Below, piece by piece: positions 51,209 through 60,800 of a stretch of 64,000 nt of DNA (its first letter is position 1; each line of letters begins with the position of its first letter). The translations under genes were made by a program, and so were the position numbers. Source of the DNA: Methylocella silvestris BL2 (lineage in GTDB: Bacteria; Pseudomonadota; Alphaproteobacteria; Rhizobiales; Beijerinckiaceae); NCBI RefSeq assembly GCF_000021745.1, contig NC_011666.1, positions 3,375,001 through 3,439,000 on the forward strand. Reading direction: 5' to 3'. The notes below the pieces were generated by a model, which made no database searches, was not told the DNA's origin, and worked only from the letters and a program-made list of their open reading frames with translations.

Positions 51209-51265
51209 GCCCTTTCACGGCGAAAACATTGGTTCGATTCCCCTTGGATGCGCCAATGAAATCAA
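51209..51265 (+). repeat. Decayed attR of element 2 (third copy of tRNA-Glu 3' end)
   Basis: Over 57 bases this copy matches the 66-bp repeat with five substitutions (GG to TT in the T-arm, GC to AT in the acceptor stem, one C to T after the gene). After that the flank diverges. A tRNA made with these changes could not fold, so it is only an attachment scar. The divergence suggests that the insertion is old or that the site was formed by a different, related target sequence. Confidence 0.85.
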
Positions 51266-51455
51266 AGACTTAGGTGTCATCCGGTCCCCGAGACGAGGCT
51301 GATTCCCGACTCCTGTCCAATAAGGATGGGGCGAACGGCCCTGAGTTTCCCCGAACGATAGCGCACAGCTTATTGCCGTTTCGCGCCGCCTTTCGGCGCG
51401 CCGACAATCTGAAGTAGCGCGCCGGCGGCGCGGCCAAGTGGCCCTTTTTTGCTCG

Positions 51456-52520
51456 CTACTGCTTTCTGTCAGGATAAACGCGCTTCCAGTCTTCCTTCAT
51501 GTCGACGACAAGCCAGCCGCGCGCCGGCGCCTCGTCGAGCGCTTTGTCGAGACGGCCGATCTTGCTGCCGCGGTCATAGGCCCATTCTCGCTCGGCGTCG
51601 GTATGGCGCACGATAAGGCCGAACCTCGGGCCGGGATTGAGCGTCGTCCATTGCAGCATTTCAAGATCGCCATCGGAATTGCCGGCGGCGAAGATTGGCT
51701 TGCGGCCGATGAAGCGGTTAATCGCAACCGGCTTGCCGGGGCCATCGTCGACAAACTCGATCTGCGGCAGCTTTTCGATTGAGACCTTGTCTCCGTTAAG
51801 CGTGAAACTGGCTTTGATGCTCGAGCCGACGATCTGTTCCGGCGGCACGCCATAGACCGCGGGCGCCCAGGGACGCATGAAGTCGACGCCGCCGCCAGAC
51901 ACGATGAAAGTCTTAAAGCCATTCGCGCGCAGATATGTCAGGAGTTCAAGCATGGGCTGAAATATCAGCTCGGTATAGGGACGATCGAAGCGCGGATGGC
52001 GCGCGGAAGCCGTCCACGCGGCGACTTCCTTCGTGAATTCATCGACGGTGACGCCCGCATGGGTGAGCGCGACGACTTCCAGGATATCTTTCTCGCCAAT
52101 CCCCGCGAGCGCCGCCTTGTCTCCGCCGATGAGCGCCCTCAGAACGGGCTTCTGCCGCCATTCAGGGTGGTTCTTCGTCAGCGCCTGTACGCGGTCAACA
52201 GTGAAAGCGAGCTGGAAGTAATAAGGCTGTTCCGACCAGAGCGTGCCGTCGTTGTCGAAAGCCGCGATGCGCTCCGGCGGCGGTACGAAATCCGCCCCGC
52301 CGTCCCGCGTCACCCGGTCAACAAATGCGACGATCGCCGCCTTGGCGTGGCCCTCTGCCCAGGAGGGCAGCGGATCATCGGGCGCATCGCCATCGAAGCC
52401 TTCGCCGCTCGGCAGCCGAGGTCTCAACTCGGCTTGCGCGAAAGCCGGTGTGGCTCCGAACGCGAGATAAAAAGAGCCGGGGAGCCCAAAGACCCGACGG
52501 CGGCTCCAAAGATCAGTCAT
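51456..52520 (-). CDS. Exported HAD-superfamily phosphatase
   Basis: The 354-residue protein starts at ATG 52520 (MTDLWSRRRVFGLPGSFYLA), which gives a signal peptide with the RR pair near the start and cleavage after AFA. HAD motifs are complete: AAFDNDGTLW (motif I, Asp nucleophile), TFIVSGGGVDF (II), and FAAGNSDGDLEML (IV). The Lys of motif III should lie in SIEKLPQIEF or nearby. It overlaps the FGE gene by ATGA and is the last gene of the sulfatase operon. Periplasmic dephosphorylation of a sulfated or phosphorylated compound is plausible. The substrate is unknown. Confidence 0.85.
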   Translation of the reverse strand: MTDLWSRRRVFGLPGSFYLAFGATPAFAQAELRPRLPSGEGFDGDAPDDPLPSWAEGHAKAAIVAFVDRVTRDGGADFVPPPERIAAFDNDGTLWSEQPYYFQLAFTVDRVQALTKNHPEWRQKPVLRALIGGDKAALAGIGEKDILEVVALTHAGVTVDEFTKEVAAWTASARHPRFDRPYTELIFQPMLELLTYLRANGFKTFIVSGGGVDFMRPWAPAVYGVPPEQIVGSSIKASFTLNGDKVSIEKLPQIEFVDDGPGKPVAINRFIGRKPIFAAGNSDGDLEMLQWTTLNPGPRFGLIVRHTDAEREWAYDRGSKIGRLDKALDEAPARGWLVVDMKEDWKRVYPDRKQ

Positions 52521-53521
52521 TCCAAGGAGCCTTCCTTTTGTTCCGCGTGCGAGGGCCGCCTTATGCAGCGAAAGCCCACATGGCTGGTCGACGTGTCGAT
52601 CGCCTCCGCGTGACGCGCAGCCGGCCGATAGCGGCGGCAATAGTTTGGCGCGCAGAGATGCGAGCCGCCTTTCAGGACCTTCTGAGGAATGCTTGCGCCA
52701 GCCTGAAGCGACGCGTAGCTGCGCTCCATCGAACCACCGCGCGGATTGCGCGGGACGCAGCAAGCTTTCGGAGCATCGCCAGCATGGCGTTGTGACCACC
52801 AATCGGTCGTCCACTCCCAGACGTTGCCGATCAGATCGTAGAGTCCATAGTTGTTGGGTGGGAAGGTCCGCACCGGCGAGGTGCGCTCGAATCCGTCTTC
52901 AGCGAGATTTTGCAGCGGAAACTGGCCCTGCCACGTGTTCGCCATATGGCGGCCCCCGGGCGTGAACTCGTCGCCCCAGGCGAATTCGGCGCGCTCAAGG
53001 CCGCCGCGCGCTGCAAATTCCCACTCCGCTTCGCTCGGCAGTTCCTTGCCTGCCCATCGGGCGTAGGCTTCGGCGTCGCGGAAGGCGACATGGACGACCG
53101 GGTGGTCGTCGAGCCCTTTGATGGAGCTTCCGGGGCCATAGGGTTTGCGCCAGCTCGCGCCAAAGCGGAACGTCCACCACTGGCTCCAGTCTCGCAGATC
53201 GACAGGATAATCGGGCGGGGAAAAGACGAGCGAACCGGGCTTCAGCATGTGCGGCAGGGCGTCGGGGTAGTCTTTCGAATTCGGGGCGATCTCGGCGAAA
53301 GTCCTGTGGCCGGTCGCCTCGACAAACGCGCGAAACTGCGCATTTGTGACCGGCGTCTCGTCCATGAAGAAACCGTCTACCGCAACCCGATGCGCCGGCG
53401 CCTCTTCGGGATAGTGCCTGTCCGATCCCATCAGAAAGGTTCCGCCGTCTAGGTAGATCATTGCCGTAGGGTGGGTTGACCCCCTCCGGCTGGACGCCGC
53501 GCTCCGAACGCGTTTTTCCAT
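52517..53521 (-). CDS. Formylglycine-generating enzyme (sulfatase-modifying factor)
   Basis: The 334-residue protein converts the sulfatase active-site Cys to formylglycine. The FGE fold is shown by MIYLDGGTFLMGSDRHYPEE, VDGFFMDETPVTNAQFRAFV, GNVWEWTTDWW and RNPRGGSMERSYA. The copper-binding cysteine pair of the aerobic enzyme lies in VLKGGSHLCAPNYCRRYRP (C-x4-C), followed by the closing STSHVGFRCIR. No signal peptide is evident from the first residues. It acts on the arylsulfatase encoded two genes upstream in the same operon. It overlaps the HAD gene by 4 bases. Confidence 0.93.
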   Translation of the reverse strand: MEKRVRSAASSRRGSTHPTAMIYLDGGTFLMGSDRHYPEEAPAHRVAVDGFFMDETPVTNAQFRAFVEATGHRTFAEIAPNSKDYPDALPHMLKPGSLVFSPPDYPVDLRDWSQWWTFRFGASWRKPYGPGSSIKGLDDHPVVHVAFRDAEAYARWAGKELPSEAEWEFAARGGLERAEFAWGDEFTPGGRHMANTWQGQFPLQNLAEDGFERTSPVRTFPPNNYGLYDLIGNVWEWTTDWWSQRHAGDAPKACCVPRNPRGGSMERSYASLQAGASIPQKVLKGGSHLCAPNYCRRYRPAARHAEAIDTSTSHVGFRCIRRPSHAEQKEGSLE

Positions 53522-53554
53522 ATAGTTCTCTTTGTCGATTGTGCTTATCCGCGA

Positions 53555-54535
53555 TTACAGTCTGAAGGCCATGGATGCGAAAATCGAGTTGCCGCGCACA
53601 CGATTCTGCGTCGCGAATTCATGGAACCAGCGACTGCTGAGGATCACCTCCTGCTCGCCGGCCTTGATGGTGTAAGAGAGCAGCGGCCCGACGGCGGCGA
53701 CCCGGCCCTTGAAGGCGCCAAGCCGCTCGTCGCCTTGCCCGCCGTCGGCGGTGACCTGCTGATAGAAATAGCCGCCGACGCCGGCGGCGAGACCGAACGG
53801 CAAATGCTGATTCAGCGCCCATTCGACATGAAGCTCTTCGCCGCTCTGGTAGTTGGTCGCGCTATTGACGGCGTTGAAGGTCATGCCGACGCCGCCCGAG
53901 GCCTCAATTCCCGTCGTCAGGCTGAGATAGGTGTAGCTGGCCTTGAGGTCGACGCCAGGCCGGTTGAGGCTCGTGATGGCGAGAGCGTTCGGATCATATG
54001 ATCCGGTCGGAGCGAAGCCGGTCAGGGTTAGGTTCCAATGATGCTCGCCGGCCTCCCAGCCAATGAAGGCGGCGTAGGCGGTGTCGCCCAGGGCGTTGAC
54101 GCTATCGCTCACGCCGAGCTGTCTGCTGACGCCGCGCGGGCCCGTAAAAGCGACGCTGGCCTTGGTGGTTTCCCCGCCAAGCGGGATGAGCGCGGCAAAG
54201 CCGATCGCGCCGCCGAGCGCCTTGAGGTCCGTCACCCACGAAAACTGGGAAATGTTCATGACGAACTGATATTGAAGGCCCGCCCCGATAATATTGCCGC
54301 GCGGAATCCTGAGATTTGCGCCGGCGCTGCCCTCATAGAGATAGAACGTGTTTGAATAGTAGAATCCGGGCGGCGGCGTATAGCCGCTCAGCGGAATCTG
54401 ATAGCCGAGAAGATAATTGCCGAGACCATATTCCGCCGCCCCGGCTGTGGTCATTGACATCGCCGCGCCGAGCGCCAAAGCTACAAGCGCCCATCTCGGC
54501 CGGCGCCCTCGGAGCTCGGAAACGCTCCAGACCAT
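53555..54535 (-). CDS. Outer-membrane protein of the phenol-degradation/MetA type
   Basis: The 326-residue protein has a signal peptide (LVALALGAAMSMTTAGAAE, cleavage near 34) and a beta-barrel-like body with alternating aromatic and polar residues (PPPGFYYSNTFYLYEG, GAGLQYQFVMNISQF, SYTIKAGEQEVILSSRWFHE), closing in IFASMAFRL with a C-terminal aromatic-x-Leu. This matches the SphA/Phenol_MetA_deg outer-membrane family, which handles aromatic or hydrophobic compounds. It lies 76 bases after the sulfatase gene, suggesting that it lets the sulfate ester enter or the product leave. Confidence 0.85.
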   Translation of the reverse strand: MVWSVSELRGRRPRWALVALALGAAMSMTTAGAAEYGLGNYLLGYQIPLSGYTPPPGFYYSNTFYLYEGSAGANLRIPRGNIIGAGLQYQFVMNISQFSWVTDLKALGGAIGFAALIPLGGETTKASVAFTGPRGVSRQLGVSDSVNALGDTAYAAFIGWEAGEHHWNLTLTGFAPTGSYDPNALAITSLNRPGVDLKASYTYLSLTTGIEASGGVGMTFNAVNSATNYQSGEELHVEWALNQHLPFGLAAGVGGYFYQQVTADGGQGDERLGAFKGRVAAVGPLLSYTIKAGEQEVILSSRWFHEFATQNRVRGNSIFASMAFRL

Positions 54536-54611
54536 TCGTCTGCCTCCCCTCGTTTGGACGGAGCCTTCGGGCCGCTTCCGCAGCGGCCCGTTGCCTTGCT
54601 TTGGACGCAGC

Positions 54612-56261
54612 TTAATCGCCGCCAGTGGCGTTTCTGATTTGCGCCTCGATCTTCGAGAGATTGAAAGAGCCTGGGGACTGACTTGGAGGATAATCTTTGA
54701 GCGTTGCGAGAAATTTCGCCGCCATTTCCTGGATCGAAACGATCACGAAAACGCGGCTCAAATACCAGTCGTTGTATGTGTTGGAATTATGTTGCGCCAA
54801 CTCGAATGGATCACGCCGAAGATTGAACAGGAGGGGCGCTCGCAATTCGACGAAGGGTTCGCGCCAGACCTGAAGCCCCTCGGCGCGGTTCTCAAGGAAA
54901 ACGACTTTCCAAGCCGAATAGCGCGCCGCGACGACCTGGCCCTCGTCATTTACATACCAAAACTCCTTGCGAGGCGAATCTTTCGTCTTTCCCGTGAGAT
55001 AGTCGAGCAGATTGTAACCGTCGATGTAGTTGCGATAGCTGCGCCCGTTGATTTCGACGCCCTTGAGCAATTGCTCCTTGATGTCGGGGACGCCGGCGAT
55101 CGCCGCGAAGGTCGGCAGCCAGTCCTCATGCGCAACGATCCCGTTGAGCGTGATCCCGGCTGGAAATTTGCCTGGCCAGCGCACGAACGCCGGCACGCGA
55201 TAGGCGCCTTCCCAATTCGAGTTCTTCTCGCTTCGGAACGGCGTCGTGGCGCCGTCCGGCCAAGCGTTGAAATGCGGCCCATTGTCGGTCGAGTACATGA
55301 CGATCGTATCGTTTGCGAGGCCGAGATCGTCGATCAGCTTGAGCAGTTCGCCGACTTGACCGTCGTGCTCGACCATGCCGTCCGAATATTCGTCCTGGCC
55401 CGATATGCCGCGATGCTCCGCCTTCACGTGGGTGCGAAAATGCATGCGGGTGGCGTTCCACCAGGTGAAGAACGGCTTGCCGGCTTTGACCTGGCGCGTG
55501 ATGAAATCCTTCGCGGCCGCGAGGGTTTCGTCGTCGATCGTCTCCATGCGCGTCTTGGAGAGTGGGCCAGTGTTCTCGATCCTCTGCGTTCCGTCCGGGT
55601 TCGCCCAACTGTGAAGCACGCCGCGCGGACCGTATTTTTTGCGGAAATCCGGATTCGTCGGATAGTCCTCGTTTTCCGGCTCTTCCTCCGCGTTGAGGTG
55701 GTAGAGATTGCCGAAGAACTCGTCGAAGCCGTGCATCGTCGGCAAATGCTCGTCCCGATCGCCCTGATGATTTTTGCCGAACTGGCCTGTTGCATAGCCC
55801 TGGCTCTTCAGCACGGTAGCCACGGTGACGTCGCTCTTCTGCCAGCCCTGAGTGGCGCCCGGCAGACCTACCTTTGTCATGCCTGTGCGCACCGGGACAT
55901 TGCCGCCGAGAAAGGCGGCTCTACCCGCTGTACAGCTTTGCTGGCCGTAATAGTCCGTGAAGCCGAGTCCCTCGCGAGCGATTCTGTCGATGTTTGGCGT
56001 CAGGTAGCCCATCATGCCCCGGCTGTTGTGGCTGATGTTCCAAAGCCCTATGTCATCGCCCCAGATGACGAGAATGTTCGGCCGTCGCCCCGGCGCTTGG
56101 CCCGCCGGCGCAGAGGGTGTCGCTTGATCTTGCGCCGCCATAAGGGAACGGCTGGCCGCAAGCGTCCCGGCCGCGAGAGCCGTGGCGCCGACCAGGAGGC
56201 TGCGTCGATTCGGCGACATACTTTTCCCCGCCATCTGTCGCTTCTTGTCGCTGGCAGACAT
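54612..56261 (-). CDS. Tat-exported type I arylsulfatase
   Basis: The 549-residue protein has a Tat signal (SPNRRSLLVGATALAAG, ending SRSLMAA). Sulfatase motifs are NILVIWGDDIG (metal Asp pair), QQSCTAGRAAF with the formylglycine Cys in a C-x-A-x-R rather than the commoner C-x-P-x-R, GYATGQFGKNHQG, HFRTHVKAEH and YSTDNGPHFNAWPDG (metal Asp-Asn). The enzyme hydrolyses sulfate esters in the periplasm. AAGGAG lies 5 bases before ATG 56261. Three genes downstream in the same operon encode an outer-membrane protein, the modifying FGE and a phosphatase, so the operon is self-sufficient. Confidence 0.93.
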   Translation of the reverse strand: MSASDKKRQMAGKSMSPNRRSLLVGATALAAGTLAASRSLMAAQDQATPSAPAGQAPGRRPNILVIWGDDIGLWNISHNSRGMMGYLTPNIDRIAREGLGFTDYYGQQSCTAGRAAFLGGNVPVRTGMTKVGLPGATQGWQKSDVTVATVLKSQGYATGQFGKNHQGDRDEHLPTMHGFDEFFGNLYHLNAEEEPENEDYPTNPDFRKKYGPRGVLHSWANPDGTQRIENTGPLSKTRMETIDDETLAAAKDFITRQVKAGKPFFTWWNATRMHFRTHVKAEHRGISGQDEYSDGMVEHDGQVGELLKLIDDLGLANDTIVMYSTDNGPHFNAWPDGATTPFRSEKNSNWEGAYRVPAFVRWPGKFPAGITLNGIVAHEDWLPTFAAIAGVPDIKEQLLKGVEINGRSYRNYIDGYNLLDYLTGKTKDSPRKEFWYVNDEGQVVAARYSAWKVVFLENRAEGLQVWREPFVELRAPLLFNLRRDPFELAQHNSNTYNDWYLSRVFVIVSIQEMAAKFLATLKDYPPSQSPGSFNLSKIEAQIRNATGGD

Positions 56262-56884
56262 CTTCGCTCCTTTGCTTTTCTTGAGTACGTGGCGTTAAGG
56301 ATCAGCGATGCGCGGCGGCCGCTTGCATTATATGAATGGAGACGGCCTTTCTGGATCAAGGATAACGTTGAAAGTCACTTCATTCATTTTTTGCACTGCA
56401 AATATTTTCGCTTCAGTGCAGCATAGATCGATTGAACAAGCTTTCTTAGCTACCAAGTTATATTTCACGCTATACAAATGCGTGACGTTATCAGCTTGTT
56501 CATGTGTATTTTGCAGATGATATCACGTGATAATCTTGACATTTATGTGGTCTTTGACGTGAACGTAGACGTTCAGCTCCGCTTGCGCTTGCGTGCTGGC
56601 TACGACGAGGAGCGAAGTCACTATAAAGGCGCGGATTTTTGCATGCAAATACTATCCGGCACCCGGTCGAAGGTGAGCTGGGCGTCATGCGCGCCGGCGC
56701 CCCAGCGGACGCGCTCGCCTCTTCAAAGTGATTTGAGACGCGCTTGATCGGCCGGCAACATGGGAACGCGGCCGGCGATGGCCGCGGCTTTCTCCGACCT
56801 CTTACGCGCGGTCGAATGCTGGTCCGAGCAATATCTCGGACCATCGCGCCGGAGCGGCGAGACCACCAGAAAGTTTGGGGCGGC
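56262..56884. other. AT-rich gap upstream of the sulfatase operon, with a TATCACGTGATA palindrome
   Basis: These 623 bases have no supported gene. TATCACGTGATA (56521-56532) is a perfect 12-base palindrome, followed by TTGACATTT. The region about 56330-56560 is much more AT-rich than the rest of the chromosome portion, so it is probably the promoter region of the sulfatase operon (leftward) and possibly of the glycosylase (rightward). Confidence 0.5.
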
Positions 56885-57634
56885 ATGGCGACGATACGAA
56901 TTCTGGACTCTGACCAAGCGCTGGCCGAAGGGCTCGCGGAGCTTGGCCGCCTCGATCCGGTGATGGCGCGCCTCGTCGCCGAGGGCGCACAGCCGGTGCT
57001 GCGCAAGCGCGAGCCAGGTTTTCACGGCCTTGCCTGGATCATCATGGGGCAGCAACTCTCGGTCGCAAGCGCCGACGCCATCTGGCGGCGGCTGATCGAT
57101 CGTCTTGGGCCTTTGACGCCCTCAGTGATCGAGGCGGCGACGGATGAGGCGCTGAAGGCTTGCGGGCTGTCGGCGCCAAAAATCCGCACGTTGCGGGCGA
57201 TCGCCGAGGCGATTACAAGCGGCGCTCTGCCGCTCGACGAACTTGGCGTCATGCCGGCCGACGCGGCCCATGCCGCGCTGACGGCGGTGAAAGGCATCGG
57301 TCCCTGGACGGCCGACATCTATCTCATGTTCTGCCTTGGCCATTCTGACGCCTTCGCCGCCGGCGACCTTGCCTTGCAGGCAGCCGCGCGTCTCGCCTAT
57401 GGAATGACGGCGCGGCCGGGCGCCCCGGAACTTGTCGCGCTCGCCGAGCAGTGGCGCCCATGGAGAGCCGTCGCCGCCAAGGTGCTCTGGGCGCATTACA
57501 GGATCGCGAAGGGCCGGCCGGGCGTGTCGGAGAGCGTCAAGCCTGCGAAGGCGAGCCCGCCGAAAAAGAAGGCCGCTCCCAAACCAAAGCTGTCGAGGCA
57601 GGCGACGAAGCGCATCCACGCAAAGCTGAAATGA
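56885..57634 (+). CDS. DNA-3-methyladenine glycosylase II-type (HhH-GPD) enzyme
   Basis: The 249-residue AlkA-like base-excision enzyme has the HhH-GPD core: GLAWIIMGQQLSVASADAIW, KIRTLRAIAEAI, then the helix-hairpin-helix and Gly/Pro-rich loop LTAVKGIGPWTADIYLMFCL. The catalytic Asp is in AFAAGDLALQAAAR. The C-terminus is a basic, Lys/Pro-rich tail (PPKKKAAPKPKLSRQ). It removes alkylated purines. ATG 56885 begins the domain. A frame extension upstream is not protein-like. Confidence 0.9.
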   Translation: MATIRILDSDQALAEGLAELGRLDPVMARLVAEGAQPVLRKREPGFHGLAWIIMGQQLSVASADAIWRRLIDRLGPLTPSVIEAATDEALKACGLSAPKIRTLRAIAEAITSGALPLDELGVMPADAAHAALTAVKGIGPWTADIYLMFCLGHSDAFAAGDLALQAAARLAYGMTARPGAPELVALAEQWRPWRAVAAKVLWAHYRIAKGRPGVSESVKPAKASPPKKKAAPKPKLSRQATKRIHAKLK

Positions 57635-57801
57635 TGAGTAGATCATGCGCAGAGATTACTGCGCGCCGGACAGTTGAAACTACGCCCGAGATTGTCCTCC
57701 GTCGGACCTCGTTGGGTCAAGATGACATTCCCGACGTGCCAAAACGCGCTTTGCAGAGCCTGTCGTCTGGGCGATGTTGCGGCTTCCACGCGAGGCTCGT
57801 C

Positions 57802-60800
57802 ATGTCGCATGTTTTCGTTTGGTTGAAACGCCGCGCCGTCGTCGGCGCATTTTGCATGCTGGTCGCAAGCCAGAGCGGTTTTTGCGCCGAGGAAATTCGC
57901 GGCGTAGACGGCGGCGCAAAGCTGGCGTCGCGAGAGGCGGCGGAGGCGCTGGCGGGCGCCGCGCGCGCGGAAGACGATCGCGGCGCCTATCGCGCGGCCG
58001 CAGCCAAATTTGAGCAGGCGGCGCGCCTCGTGGCGGTTTTCGACCAGCGCCAGCAGTGGAACTATCTGATTGCCGAAGGCGACGCTCTGTTCGAGCAAAC
58101 CGACAAGCTTGTCGACGAGCCGGCGCTGGCCGAAGCGACCGACGCGTTCCGGCGCGCGCTTCTCGCCGCGCCTCGGGCGACACGGCCTCTGGATTGGGCG
58201 CAGACGCAGGACAAGCTTGGCGAAACGCTGCATCGGCGCGGCGGCAATCTCGACGACGCCGACGCCTACAAGGAGGCCGCCGCGGCCTTCCGCGCGGCAT
58301 TGGAGGAACGCACTCGCGCGCGCAACGCTTCTGACTGGGCCTACAGCAAAAGAAACCTCTGCAACACCATGCGGGACCTTGCCGACCTCGAACAGAAGTT
58401 CGCGCCTCCAGATGAGGTCACCGCCTGTTTTCGCGAGGTGTTGCAGGAATATTCGCGCGACAAGGACCCTGGCCAATGGGCCTGGACCCAATTGGCGCTC
58501 GGCAACGCCCTGACGGACCTCGGGCCGGCGACAACCCGCAAGGCGAGGCTGGAGCAGGCGGTCGAAGCCTATCGCGCCGGCTTGCAGGAGACGACGCGCG
58601 AGCCCGGCGCGGAGCCGTGGGCCAATCTCAAGCAGGCGCTTGGGCGCGCCCAGAAATCGCTGGGTGAAGGCGAGGCCGACCCGACCCGGCTTCTGGAGGC
58701 GGTCGCATCCTATCGCGACGCGCTCAAGGCCTATTCTCGCAAAGACACGCCGCGCGACTACGCGACGACGCAAAGCGACCTCGGCGACGCGCTGGTTGCG
58801 CTCGGCCGGCGCGAAGCCGGAACAGTGCGGTTCGACGAGGCCGTGGGCGCCTATCGCGAGGCGTTGCAGGAGTGGACGCGCGAGAGCGATCCGCAAAGCT
58901 GGGCGATGACGCAAAAAGACGTGGGCGATACGCTCATGATCATCGGTTGGCGCGTCGGCGATGCGGCGCCGTTCGAGCAGGCGGTCGCAGCCTACCGCGA
59001 GGCGCTGCGGGAAAAAACCCGCGAGCGGGTTCCGCTGGCATGGGCGACGATTCAGAATGCGATCGGCAATGCCCTGACTGCCATTGGCGATCGCCGCGGC
59101 GACCTGGCCCGGCTCGACGAGGCAGCCGAAGCCTATCGCGAGGCGCTGAAGGAGCGGACCCCCGAGCGCACGCCACTCGATTGGGCGCAAACGCAGGCCA
59201 ACCTCGCCAATCTGCTGCGCATTCAAGGCAGCCGAGACGCGTCGCCTGGGCGGCTCGAACAATCGATCGCCGCCTTTCGCGAGGCGCTGAAAGTCGAGAC
59301 GCGCGAGCGGGCGCCGCTCGACTGGGCGCAAGTGCAAAACAATCTCAGCGTTGCGCTGTTTATCCTCGGGCAGCGCGAGAGCGGGCCGGGCAGGCTCGAA
59401 GAGGCGGCCGCCGCAGCGCGCGAGGCGCTGAAGGAGAATCTGCGCGAGCGGTCGCCCATGGATTGGGCCGCGTCAGAGAACACGCTCGGCAATGCGCTGT
59501 TCGGACTCGGCCAACGCGAGAGCGGAACGAACAAGTTCGAGCAAGCGGTCGAGGCCTATCGCGAGGCGCTGCAGGAGCGCACCCGCGAGCGGGCTCCCTT
59601 GCTATGGGCGATGACGCAGCAGAGCCTCGGCGCGGCGCTCGCCGCGATCGGTCAGCGCGAGAGCGGATCGGACCGGCTGCGGGAGGCCGTCGCCGCCTAT
59701 CGCGACGCGCTGAAGGAGCGCACGCGCGAGCGGGCGCCGCTCGATTGGGCGCAGACGCAGAACAATCTTGGAGTAGCGCTGTCGGACCTCGGCCACCGTG
59801 AGAACGACAAGGCGGCGCTGGTCGAGGCAATTGACGCCTATCGCGGCGCCTTGCAGGAACAGACGCGGGCGCGGGCGCCGCGGGACTTTGCGGCGATCCA
59901 GGCAAATCTCGGCGCGGCGCTGTTGCGGCTTGGGCTTCGCGAGGACGGCCGAGGGAGGCTCGAGGAGGCGGTTGCAGCCTTCAGCGAGGCGCTTAGCGAG
60001 TGGACGCCTGAGGGCAATCCCGGCGGCTGGTCGATGACCCATTATGATCTCGGCACGGCGCTCTCGGCGCTTGGCGTACGCGGCGGCGGCGCGCCGCGGC
60101 TGCAACAGGCTGTTGCAGCCTACGACGAGACCTTGAAGCTGTGGACCCGCGAGGGCCGGCCGGCGGATTGGGCGATGGCTCAGCTTTATCTGGGCATAAC
60201 GCTCGAAAAGCTCGGCCTCGGCGAGATCGCATCTGCCAATCTCGAACAGTCGGTCTCAGCCTTGCGCGCGGCGCAGACAGTGTTCACCCACGAGCAGGCG
60301 CCGCAGAAGTGGGTCGTCGCTCAGGATAATCTCGGCCTGGCGCTGATGGGCCTTGGCGCGAGAGACAAGGGCTCCGCGCGCTATATTGAGGCCGCCGCCG
60401 CCTTCCGCGAGGCCCTGACTGAACATCAGCGCGAGCGCAGCCCGCTCGAATGGGCCAATGCGCGTGGCAATCTCGCCGACGCGCTGCGCGCTGCGGGCGA
60501 AGCGGAAACCGGGACCGCGCTGCTCGAAGAAGCCGTCGCCGCCTATCGCGACGCCCTGACGCAATGGACCCTCGAGCGCGCGCCGCCAAGGTGGGCGGCG
60601 ATCCAGCACGGTCTCGGCAAGGCGTTGACAGCGCTCGGGCAACGCGAGAGCGGAACCGTGCGGCTCGAGGAGGCGATCGCCGCAGAGCGGGACGCTCTCA
60701 ACATATGGACGAGGGAGCGTGCGCCGTTCGACTGGTCTGGGGCCAAGGACGCCCTTGGCGCGGCGCTGGCGGCGCTGGGCCAGCGCGAAAAGGCGACGGC

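Larger units (their letters stand above)
29553..51265. mobile_element. Integrated element 2 (about 21.7 kb), tandem in the same tRNA-Glu site
   Basis: It is bounded by the 66-bp repeat on the left and by a decayed copy (5 mismatches over 57 bases) on the right. It has its own tyrosine integrase facing the right end, an HTH gene, a prim-pol/RepA-type protein, a serine recombinase, three DNA-ejection-type virion genes, a NACHT/pentapeptide protein, SRAP, a DNA ligase and an ImmA-like protein. No large terminase, portal, capsid or tail genes are recognised. GTCTCACACAG repeats lie just inside both ends and differ from those of element 1, so the two integrases are distinct systems. Confidence 0.85.

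Noticed and set aside
11056-51265. A single 40-kb prophage between the outermost repeats
   Set aside because: The internal perfect repeat, two unrelated integrases, two replication systems and two sets of terminal repeat words fit two elements much better than one.
51209-51265. A second tRNA gene
   Set aside because: Only the 3' half is present, and substitutions break the T-arm and acceptor pairing. It is an attachment scar.
54417-56426. A 669-codon open frame on the plus strand opposite the sulfatase gene
   Set aside because: The minus strand encodes a complete arylsulfatase with all motifs and a strong ribosome binding site. The plus frame has no protein-like pattern.
57643-59337. A 564-codon open frame on the minus strand opposite the TPR gene
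   Set aside because: It is a codon-bias shadow of the repeated, GC-rich TPR gene. It has Arg/Leu-rich composition, no ribosome binding site and no recognisable domain, while the plus strand has a signal peptide and clear repeats.
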